Below, one piece after another: positions 1 to 7,488 of a DNA stretch of 64,000 nucleotides. Numbering within the stretch: position 1 is the stretch's first letter; each line of letters opens with the position of its first letter. The notes beneath the pieces were generated by a model. It saw nothing but the letters and a program-made list of their open reading frames with translations, was not told the DNA's origin and did not search any database. Source of the DNA: Actinotalea endophytica (GTDB taxonomy: Bacteria > Actinomycetota > Actinomycetes > Actinomycetales > Cellulomonadaceae); assembly GCF_025717005.1 (NCBI RefSeq), contig NZ_JAOVZU010000003.1, forward strand, positions 281,761-345,760, read 5' to 3'. The position numbers were made by a program, and so were the translations under genes.

Positions 1-54
1 CGCCTGGTCCACCGCGAGGCCGATCTCCGAGAGCACACCGTCCAGAGCAGTCAC
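1..54 (-). CDS. 5' end of an unidentified gene, cut by the window edge
   Basis: An open frame begins with GTG at 54 and runs off the left edge. The 18 visible codons start MTALDGVLSEIGLAVDQA. It would be transcribed divergently from the YggS gene. No clear ribosome binding site is visible. Too little is present to assign a family, and it could be a chance open frame. Confidence 0.3.
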   Translation of the reverse strand, partial: MTALDGVLSEIGLAVDQA

Positions 55-70
55 CGGCCCAGAGTGCCAC

Positions 71-76
71 TACAGT
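71..76 (+). promoter_or_regulatory. Leaderless -10 box for yggS
   Basis: TACAGT lies 7 bases before the GTG start at 84, and there is no Shine-Dalgarno sequence. The transcript probably begins at or next to the start codon. No convincing -35 box was found. Confidence 0.45.
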
Positions 77-83
77 CCGGCGT

Positions 84-815
84 GTGAGCAGTCCGCACCC
101 CGACGAGGAGCGGGCCGCCCGCGTCGCCGGCCGGTGGCGGGACGCGCAGCGCCGCGTCGCCGACGCCGCCACCGCCGCCGGACGCGACCCCCGTGAGGTG
201 CGGATCCTGCTCGCCGTGAAGACCCTGCCCGCGAGGGTCGTCCGCGAGGCGGTGCTCAGTGGCGCGACGCTGCTCGGCCAGAACCGGGTCCAGGAGCTCA
301 CCGCCGTGGCACCCGAACTGGCCGCGCTCGCGCCGACCTGGCACGTGATCGGGCACCTGCAGTCCAACAAGGTGAACGCGGCGCTGCAGTGGGCGCACGC
401 CGTGCAGAGCGTGGACAGCACCGATCTCGCCGCACGACTGTCCCGGCGGTGCACGGCTCTCGACCGCGACCTCGAGGTCTGGGTGCAGGTGAACGTCTCC
501 GGTGAGGCGACCAAGAGCGGTGTGACCCCGGCGGCGGCGCTCGAGCTGGCGGCCGAGGTCGCCGCGCTGCCCCGGCTGCGCCTCGCGGGCCTGATGACGA
601 TCGGCGCGCGGTCGGACGACGAGGCCCTGGTCCGCGCCGGCTATGCGCGGCTGCGCGAGCTGCGCGACGCACTCGTCGGGTCGGGTGCACCGGGCACGGC
701 CGATGCGCACGGCCTGTCGATGGGCATGAGCGGGGACGTCGAGCTCGCGGTCGCCGAGGGTGCCACGATGGTCCGCCTCGGCAGCGCGGTGTTCGGGCCG
801 CGCCCGCCGGCCTGA
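84..815 (+). CDS. yggS: YggS-family pyridoxal phosphate homeostasis protein
   Basis: This 243-residue protein matches the YggS/PROSC family, single-domain TIM-barrel proteins that bind PLP and buffer the free cofactor in the cytosol without a known catalytic activity. Family landmarks seen in order are the PLP lysine in LLAVKTLP, GQNRVQEL (usually GENYVQE), WHVIGHLQSNK, GLMTIGARSDD, and LSMGMSGDVELAVAEG followed by MVRLGSAVFG at the C-terminus. The lysine motif is one residue shorter than the usual AVSKT form. The GTG at 84 is preferred because a -10 box lies just upstream. In many actinobacteria the gene lies near division genes, but here the next gene is an acetyltransferase. Confidence 0.9.
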   Translation: MSSPHPDEERAARVAGRWRDAQRRVADAATAAGRDPREVRILLAVKTLPARVVREAVLSGATLLGQNRVQELTAVAPELAALAPTWHVIGHLQSNKVNAALQWAHAVQSVDSTDLAARLSRRCTALDRDLEVWVQVNVSGEATKSGVTPAAALELAAEVAALPRLRLAGLMTIGARSDDEALVRAGYARLRELRDALVGSGAPGTADAHGLSMGMSGDVELAVAEGATMVRLGSAVFGPRPPA

Positions 816-868
816 CCGACCACGGAAATCCGCGTGCACCCGACGCCTCGGGACTCCAGACTCACCGC

Positions 869-1738
869 GTGATCGTGCGCACCGCCGTCCCGTCCGACCG
901 CTCGACCCTGGCCGTGCTGGCCGCCGGGCTCCAGCGACGACCCGAGCGCCACGTGGCCTACCTCGGCCTCGACGCCGAGACGATCGCCGCCGAGATGGTC
1001 GCCGAGGACGACGACTGGACCGCGGTGAGCGCCGTGGCCGAGCGGGACGGCGCCCCGGTGGGGTGGCTGGTGGGCTCCGTGGACCAGGAGATCGGCCGGG
1101 TGTGGTGGTTCGGCCCGTTCATCACCGCCGAGGACGAGGGCTGGGTGGCGATCGCGGACGCCCTCGACGCGCACGCCCGCGCGTTGCTGCCCGCCGCTAT
1201 CGACCAGGAGGAGCTCGCACCCGACGCGCGGTTCGACGTCCTGATCGCCTGGGCCCGCGCGCACGGCTTCGCCGCGGAGAGCGGGTCGGCCGTCCTCACG
1301 CTCGGCGGGCCTCTGCCAGGCCCCGCGGTCGAAGCGCGCCCGCTGCGGCCGGACGACGTCGACGTCGCAGCGCTGCACGACCGGCTGTTCCCGAGGACGC
1401 ACGCCACCGGCGACGGGCTGCTGCGCGACGCCGACCCCGACCATCTGCGCCTGGTGGTCGAGCAGGACGGCACGCCCGTCGGCTACCTCGCCGCCGAGCG
1501 CCAACCTGACGGTGACGGGTACCTCGACTTCCTCGGCGTCGCGGAGCACGCACGCCGCCAGGGTTGGGGCGGCGAGCTGGTCAAGGCCGCGGTGGCGGCC
1601 CTCCGGGCGCTCGGCTGCGGTCGGGTGCACCTCACGGTGCGGGAGACCAACGTCGCGGCGCGCAGCCTCTACCAGGGCCTGGGGTTCGTCGAGGAGCGGG
1701 TGATCGCCCCGCAACGGCGTGGCTTCTCCCTCGACTGA
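869..1738 (+). CDS. Two-part GNAT N-acetyltransferase
   Basis: This 289-residue protein ends in a clear GNAT domain. The acetyl-CoA loop is HARRQGWGGELVKAAV around residue 230, followed by the usual NVAARSLYQGLGF segment that closes the fold. The first ~150 residues look like a second, degenerate GNAT-like half, with a WLVGSVDQEIGRVWWFGPF strand region. The substrate cannot be told from the sequence. The GTG at 869 follows CAGACT at 857-862 by 6 bases, which suggests a leaderless start. The gene stands alone between yggS and a possible CRP-type site. Confidence 0.75.
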   Translation: MIVRTAVPSDRSTLAVLAAGLQRRPERHVAYLGLDAETIAAEMVAEDDDWTAVSAVAERDGAPVGWLVGSVDQEIGRVWWFGPFITAEDEGWVAIADALDAHARALLPAAIDQEELAPDARFDVLIAWARAHGFAAESGSAVLTLGGPLPGPAVEARPLRPDDVDVAALHDRLFPRTHATGDGLLRDADPDHLRLVVEQDGTPVGYLAAERQPDGDGYLDFLGVAEHARRQGWGGELVKAAVAALRALGCGRVHLTVRETNVAARSLYQGLGFVEERVIAPQRRGFSLD

Positions 1739-1773
1739 GGTGGCACACCTGCCGGCCCCCGGCATCGTCGGCC

Positions 1774-1789
1774 GGTGACCTGCGTCACA
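1774..1789. promoter_or_regulatory. CRP/GlxR-like palindrome
   Basis: GGTGACCTGCGTCACA matches the CRP-family consensus TGTGA-N6-TCACA in 9 of its 10 fixed positions. It lies upstream of a TATGAG hexamer at 1817-1822 that could be a -10 box for the gene at 1941. This is a motif match only. Confidence 0.35.
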
Positions 1790-1940
1790 GCGGCGCTCGT
1801 CGGCCCTCTCTTCAGGTATGAGCGCACGACACCTCCGGACCGTCGGTCACCCGCGGCGCCAAACCGGTCCCGTCGGGGTCCTTGACTCGGCGGCGATCGG
1901 GCCGATGGGGCAGGTGAGTCCCCACCGACCGGAGCACGTC

Positions 1941-2315
1941 ATGACCGCCGAGTTCACCCCCACCAGCATCCTGCGCGACCACGGCCCCCACGCGTTCGCG
2001 CCGAGCGACGTCGCGCACGCGGTGCTGCTCTCCGACGACGGGCTCTTCGAGGAGATCGTCACCGGGCACCCGCGCGACGTGCTGCACCGCTGCGGCGCCT
2101 GGCGGCTGCTCGGCGAGACGACCTGGACGCCGGAGGCGGCGGAGTCGGCCCGAGCCCTGCGGACCCTGCTCGGCCCGGTGCGGCACCCGCTCGCCCGGGT
2201 GGTGATCGCGGCCCTCAGCGAGGGCATCGAGACGGCCGAGGCGGCCTTCCCGCCGGCCGGCGAGCCGAACGAGGAGCCCGCTCGCGTCGAGGCGAGCGCC
2301 CAGCACGCCGCCTGA
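1941..2315 (+). CDS. Uncharacterised small soluble protein
   Basis: A 124-residue protein of unknown family. It is mostly helical in character, with no signal peptide, membrane segment or cysteine-rich motif, and it ends in an acidic Ala/Glu-rich tail. The ATG at 1941 is chosen because GGAG sits 6 bases before it. A longer frame starting at the ATG at 1818 would add 41 residues of low-complexity sequence without a ribosome site. A CRP-like palindrome about 150 bases upstream suggests nutrient or cAMP control. The stop lies 3 bases from the convergent lipoate-ligase gene. I do not recognise the protein. Confidence 0.6.
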   Translation: MTAEFTPTSILRDHGPHAFAPSDVAHAVLLSDDGLFEEIVTGHPRDVLHRCGAWRLLGETTWTPEAAESARALRTLLGPVRHPLARVVIAALSEGIETAEAAFPPAGEPNEEPARVEASAQHAA

Positions 2316-2318
2316 GCC

Positions 2319-3368
2319 TCACGGCACCCGGGCGGTCCACTCCTGGGTGCCGAACTTGGTCTCGACGAGCTCGTCGGCGCGCGCCCGCTCCCCCTCGGTG
2401 ACGGCCCCGTCGACGGTCCGGTAGCGCGACCTGAAGTGAGCCTTGAACGCTTCGATCACCTCGGCACGAGCCATCCCGGACTGCGAGCGCAGCGGGTCGA
2501 CGCGCTTGTTCGCGCTCTTCGTGCCCTTGTCCGAGAGCTTCTCCCGGCCGATCCGCAGGACCTCGAGCATCTTCGACTGGTCGATGTCGTAGGCCATCGT
2601 CACGTGGTGCAGCACGGCGCCGGTGGCGAGCCGCTTCTGCGCCGCGCCGGCGATCTTGCCGGCCGGCGAGGCGATGTCGTTGAGCGGCACGTAGCGGGCG
2701 TCGATCCCGATCTCGGCGAGCGCGCCGAGCACCCAGTCGTCCAGGAACGCGTACGAGCGCTCGAAGCTCAGGCCCTCGACGAGCGAGGCCGGCACGGTGA
2801 GCGAGTAGGTGATCGTGTTGCCGGGCTCGATGAACATCGCGCCACCACCGGAGATCCGCCGGACCACGGTGATGCCGTGCCGGTCGGCCGCCTCCGCGTC
2901 GACCTCGTTGCGCAGCGACTGGAACGAGCCGATCACCACGGCCGGCGCGCCCCACTCCCAGATCCGGAGCGTGGGCCGGCGGGTCCCGGCGCCGACCGCC
3001 TCGGCCATCGCCTGGTCGAGCGCCATGTGCATGGCCGGCGACGCCGGTCCCTCGTGGACGATCTCGAACTCGTGGTCGTCCCAGCCGGTGGCGTGCCCGA
3101 GGGCGCGCCGCACCGCCACCGCGACCGCGTCGGCACTGAAGCCGACCATCACGGCGCCTGCTCCGAGCGCCTGCTCGACGACCCGGGTCAGCTCGGCGAC
3201 CGGGGTGTCTGCGGGCTGCCCCAGCAGGGCCTCGTTGATCGCTTCGAGCGCGGTGTCCGGCTCGAGGAAGAAGTCGCCACTGACCGCGACCCGGGTCAGC
3301 CTCCCGTCGTCGACCTCGACGTCGACCGCCACGAGCTTGCCACCGGGGACCTTGTACTCACCGTGCAC
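2319..3368 (-). CDS. lplA: Lipoate--protein ligase with accessory domain at the N-terminus
   Basis: This 349-residue cytosolic enzyme would activate lipoate with ATP and attach it to lipoyl domains of 2-oxoacid dehydrogenases or GcvH. The catalytic biotin/lipoate ligase domain spans about 100-330, with RRISGGGAMF at 170-179 and the lysine K238 in PAGKIAGAAQ. The first ~90 residues (KVPGGKL, then VSGDFFLEPDTALEAINEAL) resemble the small LplA accessory domain, which in E. coli LplA follows the catalytic domain and in Thermoplasma is a separate LplB subunit. The order is therefore reversed. GTG at 3368 follows TAGGAT by 6 bases, suggesting a leaderless start. Confidence 0.82.
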   Translation of the reverse strand: MHGEYKVPGGKLVAVDVEVDDGRLTRVAVSGDFFLEPDTALEAINEALLGQPADTPVAELTRVVEQALGAGAVMVGFSADAVAVAVRRALGHATGWDDHEFEIVHEGPASPAMHMALDQAMAEAVGAGTRRPTLRIWEWGAPAVVIGSFQSLRNEVDAEAADRHGITVVRRISGGGAMFIEPGNTITYSLTVPASLVEGLSFERSYAFLDDWVLGALAEIGIDARYVPLNDIASPAGKIAGAAQKRLATGAVLHHVTMAYDIDQSKMLEVLRIGREKLSDKGTKSANKRVDPLRSQSGMARAEVIEAFKAHFRSRYRTVDGAVTEGERARADELVETKFGTQEWTARVP

Positions 3369-3374
3369 CGAGTC

Positions 3375-3380
3375 ATCCTA
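3375..3380 (-). promoter_or_regulatory. Leaderless -10 box for lplA
   Basis: On the minus strand TAGGAT lies exactly 6 bases before the GTG start at 3368. Confidence 0.5.
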
Positions 3381-3431
3381 GGACTCCGCCGGGGTGAACG
3401 CAGACCCGAGCGCGCGCACGGGCACGGCTGC

Positions 3432-4493
3432 TCAGGCGCCCACCAGCCGGACCCCGGCGTAGGCGACCGCCGCGACCAGCACCCAGGAGGCGAGCCCGAG
3501 CGCCAAGGCGCGGCCGCCCGTGCGACGCAGCATCGCGATGTGGATGCCGGTCCCGAGCCCGACGAGCGCGGCGACCAGGAGGACCTGCTGGGTGAGCTCG
3601 GCGGCGTGCAGGACGCCGTCCGGCAACCAGCCCGTGCTGGCCACCAGGATCGCGACGAGGAACCCGACGACGAACAGCGGGACCGGTGCGGGCCGCCGGC
3701 CGTCGGCGCGCGGCTGTGCCTGCCTCCCCGCGGTCCGCCGCTCGCGCAGCGCGACCGCGGCCACCAGCGGTGCGAGCAGCACGACACGGCTGAGCTTGAC
3801 CACGACGGCGGCGGAGAGCGCCCCGGGCACGCGGTTCGCGGTGGCGACGGTCTGGCCCACGTCGTGCACGCTCGCTCCGACCCACGCCCCGAACGACGTG
3901 ACGTCCAGGCCGAGCACCCCGCGCAGCGGCGGGAGCAGCAGGATCGCGAGCGAGCCGCACAGCGTGACCAGGGCGACCGCGACGCCGACGTCCTCCTCGT
4001 CGCAGTCCACGACCTCCTTCATGGCCCCGACCGCGGACGCACCACAGATCGAGAACCCGGTCGCGACGAGCAACGAGCGGGTCCGTCCGACCCGGAGCAG
4101 CCGGCCCAGCACCTGCGTCCCGGTGAAGGTGAGCGTGACGGTCGCCGCCACCACGGCGAGACCGGCCCAGCCGAGCCCTGCCACCTGGCCGAGGGACAGC
4201 TGAAGACCGAGCAGGACGACTCCGACCCGCAGCAGACGCTTCGCGGCGAAGGCGGTGCCCGGCCGCAGCACCGCGCGGTGCAGCCCGAGGTTGGCTGCGA
4301 GAGCGCCGAGCACCACGGCGACGGTCGTGGCGCCGAGCCCCGGGACGGCCGCGGCCACACCGAACGCGACGAGCGTCGCGGCCGCGACGGCAGCGAGTCC
4401 GGGTACGAGTGGTCGCAGGCGCCCGAACCGCTCGACCGGGCCCGGCACCACCGTCGCGCCCGGCCGCGTCGCGGCCCGCACCTCGTCGCTCAT
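3432..4493 (-). CDS. YeiH-family putative sulfate/anion exporter
   Basis: A 353-residue integral membrane protein of the YeiH (UPF0324, putative sulfate exporter) family with roughly ten hydrophobic segments. Family landmarks are VLGALAANL near the N-terminus, LLVATGFSICGASAVGAMKEVV in the middle, and SFGAWVGASVHDVGQTVATA. Transport of sulfate or sulfite is assigned by family only; the substrate is not proven. The ATG at 4493 has GAGGAG 5 bases upstream. The gene is divergent from a LysR regulator, an arrangement also seen for E. coli yeiE-yeiH, which suggests the regulator controls it. Confidence 0.82.
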   Translation of the reverse strand: MSDEVRAATRPGATVVPGPVERFGRLRPLVPGLAAVAAATLVAFGVAAAVPGLGATTVAVVLGALAANLGLHRAVLRPGTAFAAKRLLRVGVVLLGLQLSLGQVAGLGWAGLAVVAATVTLTFTGTQVLGRLLRVGRTRSLLVATGFSICGASAVGAMKEVVDCDEEDVGVAVALVTLCGSLAILLLPPLRGVLGLDVTSFGAWVGASVHDVGQTVATANRVPGALSAAVVVKLSRVVLLAPLVAAVALRERRTAGRQAQPRADGRRPAPVPLFVVGFLVAILVASTGWLPDGVLHAAELTQQVLLVAALVGLGTGIHIAMLRRTGGRALALGLASWVLVAAVAYAGVRLVGA

Positions 4494-4584
4494 CCGGTCT
4501 CCTCGCTCGTCCCATGTCTGTTCGACCGGGGCAAGCCTCCGCTACGCAGGTGCCCACGCGGAAGGCCAGGATCTTGATCGACCC

Positions 4585-4599
4585 ATCACCATTCGTGAT
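4585..4599. promoter_or_regulatory. LysR-type operator candidate between the divergent genes
   Basis: ATCACCATTCGTGAT is a perfect 5+5 inverted repeat with a 5-base centre. It contains the T-N11-A signature of LysR binding sites. It lies in the only intergenic space between yeiH and the LysR gene. Confidence 0.45.
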
Positions 4600-4608
4600 G
4601 ACTCCGGG

Positions 4609-4614
4609 TACGGT
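4609..4614 (+). promoter_or_regulatory. Leaderless -10 box for the LysR gene
   Basis: TACGGT lies 6 bases before the GTG at 4621, and no ribosome binding site is present. Confidence 0.45.
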
Positions 4615-4620
4615 GGCCAC

Positions 4621-5556
4621 GTGCCCGAGAACCCGAAGCCGGCGCTCGGCCCGGCGGCGCCGCAGGTGCCGGATCTCGTCTCGCTGTCGCTCCTGCGGGC
4701 GATCGGCGAGGAGCAGAGCCTGTCCCGCGCGGCGGCCCGGCACGGCCTGAGCCAGCCCGCCGTGTCGGCCCGGCTGCGGGCCCTCGAGCGCCGGGTCGGC
4801 ACGACGCTGGTGGACCGCGGACCGCGCGGGTCGCGACTGACCCCCGCGGGGGCACTGGTGGCCGGCTGGGCCGGACCGGTGCTGGACGCTGCGGCGGACC
4901 TCGGCGCCGGCCTCGCCTCGCTGCGCAGCGATGCGCGGGGGCGCCTGCGCCTCGCCGCGTCACTGACCGTCGCCGAGCACCTGCTCCCCGGCTGGCTCGC
5001 GCTCTACGCCGCGGCCCACCCGGACTCCACCGTGACCCTTGACGCGATGAACTCGGTGCGCGTCGAGCAGGCGGTCCTGGACGGCTCGGTCGACCTGGGG
5101 TTCGTCGAGGGGCCGAACCCGCCACGCGGCCTCAGGTCGCGCGTGGTCGCGCGCGACCGGCTCGCCGTCGTCGTGCACCCCGGGCACGCGTGGGCCCACC
5201 GGTCCGAACCGGTCGAGCCCCGCGAGCTGGCCGCCACCCGGCTGGTGCAGCGTGAGCCGACCTCGGGCACCCGCACCTTCCTCGAGACCGCCCTCGCGGG
5301 GGCGGGAGTCGGACCGTCCGCCGCGCCCGTGCTCGAGCTCTCCACGACGAGCGCGGTGCGCTCCGCCGCCGTGGCCGGCGCGGGGCCGGCCGCCCTGAGC
5401 CTGCTGGCTGTGTCCCGCGACATCGCCGACGGCCGGCTCGTCGAGGTGGACGTCGCACTGGACCTGCGGCGCCCGCTGCGCGCGGTCTGGCGCGGCGACC
5501 TCGGCCCCGCGGCGCTCGACCTGCTTCGGATCGCGGGCCGGCTCCGCGAGGCCTGA
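4621..5556 (+). CDS. LysR-family transcriptional regulator
   Basis: A 311-residue regulator. The N-terminal winged helix-turn-helix includes LSLLRAIGEEQSLSRAAARH and LSQPAVSARLRALE at about residues 20-60. The effector-binding domain covers about 95-305 and begins GRLRLAASLTVAEHLLPGWL. It probably acts on the divergent yeiH gene through the palindrome at 4585-4599. In E. coli the homologous pair involves YeiE, reported as a sulfite sensor, so a sulfur-oxyanion ligand is plausible but unproven here. The GTG at 4621 is chosen over an in-frame upstream extension that runs antisense through yeiH. Confidence 0.85.
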   Translation: MPENPKPALGPAAPQVPDLVSLSLLRAIGEEQSLSRAAARHGLSQPAVSARLRALERRVGTTLVDRGPRGSRLTPAGALVAGWAGPVLDAAADLGAGLASLRSDARGRLRLAASLTVAEHLLPGWLALYAAAHPDSTVTLDAMNSVRVEQAVLDGSVDLGFVEGPNPPRGLRSRVVARDRLAVVVHPGHAWAHRSEPVEPRELAATRLVQREPTSGTRTFLETALAGAGVGPSAAPVLELSTTSAVRSAAVAGAGPAALSLLAVSRDIADGRLVEVDVALDLRRPLRAVWRGDLGPAALDLLRIAGRLREA

Positions 5557-5560
5557 CACG

Positions 5561-5594
5561 ACCGAGGGCCCCGCAGCGCGCGGAGCCCTCGGTT
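5561..5594. terminator. Bidirectional terminator between LysR gene and sqr unit
   Basis: ACCGAGGGC at 5561-5569 pairs perfectly with GCCCTCGGT at 5584-5592, with further possible pairing inside the loop. It lies between convergent genes. Confidence 0.6.
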
Positions 5595-5611
5595 CGTCGC
5601 GTCAGCCGTGC

Positions 5612-5764
5612 TCAGCCGTGACCGCGCGCGACGACGCGCACCATCTTGAGGTTGATCACGGCGAAGCGGACGAGCTGGAAGAACACGTTCCTGCGGCGGG
5701 CCAACGTCTTGGGAGTCGGCAGCGGTGACGAAGCGATGGCCTCGTCGGCGATCGGGTCGGACAT
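5612..5764 (-). CDS. 50-residue protein downstream of sqr
   Basis: A short open frame with ATG at 5764 and TGA at 5612-5614. The ribosome site AGAGGA lies about 9 bases upstream. The product begins MSDPIADEAI and has a basic patch (LARRR) followed by the hydrophobic stretch NVFFQLVRFAVINLKMV, then a basic tail ending ARGHG. The gene is 92 bases downstream of the sulfide:quinone oxidoreductase on the same strand and before a terminator, so it is probably cotranscribed. The hydrophobic segment is short for a membrane span and might be an amphipathic membrane helix. I do not recognise the family. Confidence 0.6.
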   Translation of the reverse strand: MSDPIADEAIASSPLPTPKTLARRRNVFFQLVRFAVINLKMVRVVARGHG

Positions 5765-5856
5765 GGTCACTGGTCCTCTCTGGCGGGTCTTGGTCGGTCG
5801 TCCAGTCGCTCACGGGTCCGGCGGTCGCGCGGCCTGCGCGCGTCCCGCCCTCTCGG

Positions 5857-7314
5857 TCACTCCGGGATGAGGAACCAGAACGGACGCGCCTTGGCCTTGT
5901 AGATGAACAGGTAGTGCAGCATCGCCTTGATCCAGTGGCCGGCCAGGCCGATCTCGCCGGACGTGCCCTTCTGGTCACGACCCGTCCCCGGGTACTTCTT
6001 CCAGTCCGGCACCACCGGGAACATGGTCATCGCGGCCGCCGACCCCCGGGTGAAGCCGTTGCCCGCCGACGCGACGCAGGCGGCTCCCATCCGGGCCATC
6101 GACGCGGTGTGCGCGTGGGCCTGGTCGCCCTTCGCGATCAGGTCCTTGATGGTGAGCGCGACGGTCTTGGCCATGATCCCGGACGGCATGCCGGTGCGCG
6201 GCGGTGCCGGCGTGATGACCGTGCCGTTCGGGCTCTTGCGCGGCACCGAGATCGGGTGCGGCGGCGCGAACGCGATGCCCGGCGCGAAGATGTTCGGGTA
6301 CGAGGGGTTGCGGTAGGTGGTGGGCCAGTCGTCGGCCGACCACTCCTCGTACGGCTTGGGCGTGTAGTCGGCGTCGACCTTGGTCAACCCGTTGGGTGCG
6401 AAGAGCCGGTCGGTGATGTCCGCACCGGCGCGGTCGTACGCCTTCATGTCTGCGCCCTTGAACGGCGGCAGGAGCATCGCGAAGTCGAAGTCGAGGCTGT
6501 GCTCGGAGCCGTCCAGCTGCTCGTAGTGCACCGTGCCGGGCTCGACCTTCTGGACGTGGGCCCGCAGGATCGCCTTGACGCCACGCTCCCGGAAGAGCGA
6601 CTCGGTCCAGGTCTTCGACGACGTCGTGAAGCCCATCTGGGTGAAGCTCATGCCGCCGACGCCGAAGTCGCCGAGCTCGTACTCGTTGGACAGGTACACG
6701 ACCTCGGCGTTGTCCCGCACGCCCTTCTCGCGCAGCTCGTGCTCGACGTTGAAGGTGTACTCGAACGCGGCGCCCTCGCACGTGCACATGCCGTGGCCGG
6801 TGCCGATCACGATCGTCTTCTTCTCGCCGGCCCGCATCTGCTCGACGAGCGCGTCGAACTCCTTCGAGGTCTCGGCCGCGTGCGAGGCCGTGCAGACGGA
6901 CAACGAGTTGCCGTCCGGACCGAGCCCCGGGGTCGCCGCGAAGTTCAGCTTCGGACCGGTCGCGTTGATCAGGTAGTCGTACCAGAGCCGCTCGGTCTGC
7001 CCCTGCGAACCGGGCGCCGTCGAGGAGACCTCCACCTGCGGTCGCTCGTCCTCGGCCGTGCCCTCGGGGAAGATCGTGGTGGCCAGCGCCTGGTGGAACC
7101 CGATCCCCTTGCGCCGGTAGATCGGGGCGAGCGGGAAGACCACCTGGTCCGAGGCCATCTTGCCGACGCCGACCCAGATGTTCGACGGGATCCAGTTCCA
7201 CTTCGAGTTCGGCGACACCACGACGATCTCGTGCTGCTTGCCGAGCATCCTGCGCAGGTGCAGTGCCGCGGTGTGTCCGGCGATGCCGGCCCCCAGGATC
7301 ACTACGCGAGCCAT
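5857..7314 (-). CDS. sqr: Sulfide:quinone oxidoreductase-type flavoprotein
   Basis: A 485-residue FAD-dependent pyridine-nucleotide-disulfide-type oxidoreductase. MARVVILGAGIAGHTAALHL forms the N-terminal FAD fold. Cysteines in SVCTASHA, HGMCTCEGAAFEY and GAACVASAG are candidates for the redox site. The C-terminal HWIKAMLHYLFIYKAKARPF is an amphipathic/hydrophobic tail of the sort that holds these enzymes on the membrane. Family role: oxidise sulfide to sulfane sulfur and reduce quinone. The ATG at 7314 is chosen because GAGGAGGAG precedes it; the longer frame is antisense to the methyltransferase. The promoter carries a CsoR/CstR-like palindrome. No rhodanese or persulfide dioxygenase gene is adjacent. 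Confidence 0.8.
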   Translation of the reverse strand: MARVVILGAGIAGHTAALHLRRMLGKQHEIVVVSPNSKWNWIPSNIWVGVGKMASDQVVFPLAPIYRRKGIGFHQALATTIFPEGTAEDERPQVEVSSTAPGSQGQTERLWYDYLINATGPKLNFAATPGLGPDGNSLSVCTASHAAETSKEFDALVEQMRAGEKKTIVIGTGHGMCTCEGAAFEYTFNVEHELREKGVRDNAEVVYLSNEYELGDFGVGGMSFTQMGFTTSSKTWTESLFRERGVKAILRAHVQKVEPGTVHYEQLDGSEHSLDFDFAMLLPPFKGADMKAYDRAGADITDRLFAPNGLTKVDADYTPKPYEEWSADDWPTTYRNPSYPNIFAPGIAFAPPHPISVPRKSPNGTVITPAPPRTGMPSGIMAKTVALTIKDLIAKGDQAHAHTASMARMGAACVASAGNGFTRGSAAAMTMFPVVPDWKKYPGTGRDQKGTSGEIGLAGHWIKAMLHYLFIYKAKARPFWFLIPE

Positions 7315-7374
7315 CGATCTCCTCCTCGAGGTCGTTGCGGCGCCTTGCCGCCGGGCGCCCTGGCCCGACCGATG

Positions 7375-7380
7375 AGCATA
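7375..7380 (-). promoter_or_regulatory. Possible -10 box of the sqr promoter
   Basis: TATGCT on the minus strand lies next to the palindrome at 7378-7398 and about 60 bases before the sqr start. The -35 region is weak. Confidence 0.35.
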
Positions 7381-7398
7381 CCCCCAGGGGTATACCCC
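7378..7398. promoter_or_regulatory. CsoR/CstR-like operator in front of sqr
   Basis: ATACCCCCAGGGGTAT at 7378-7393 is a G/C-tract palindrome of the type bound by CsoR-family repressors, including the persulfide sensor CstR. It overlaps a second palindrome, GGGGTATACCCC, at 7387-7398. The pair covers the region where the sqr promoter should be, which suits repression. No CsoR-family gene is present in the window. Confidence 0.55.
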
Positions 7399-7476
7399 TC
7401 GAGGATTGTTCCGCACCGACATCGATACCACTCGGACGGCCGTCGCGAGGTCGATTCGGGGCGCGGCTCCGGCAGA

Positions 7477-7482
7477 TAGGGT
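7477..7482 (+). promoter_or_regulatory. Leaderless -10 box for the methyltransferase
   Basis: TAGGGT lies exactly 6 bases before the GTG at 7489. Confidence 0.5.
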
Positions 7483-7488
7483 CGAGCC

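Noticed and set aside
1818..1940. Longer start for the unknown small protein
   Set aside because: No ribosome site at 1818, while GGAG lies 6 bases before the ATG at 1941.
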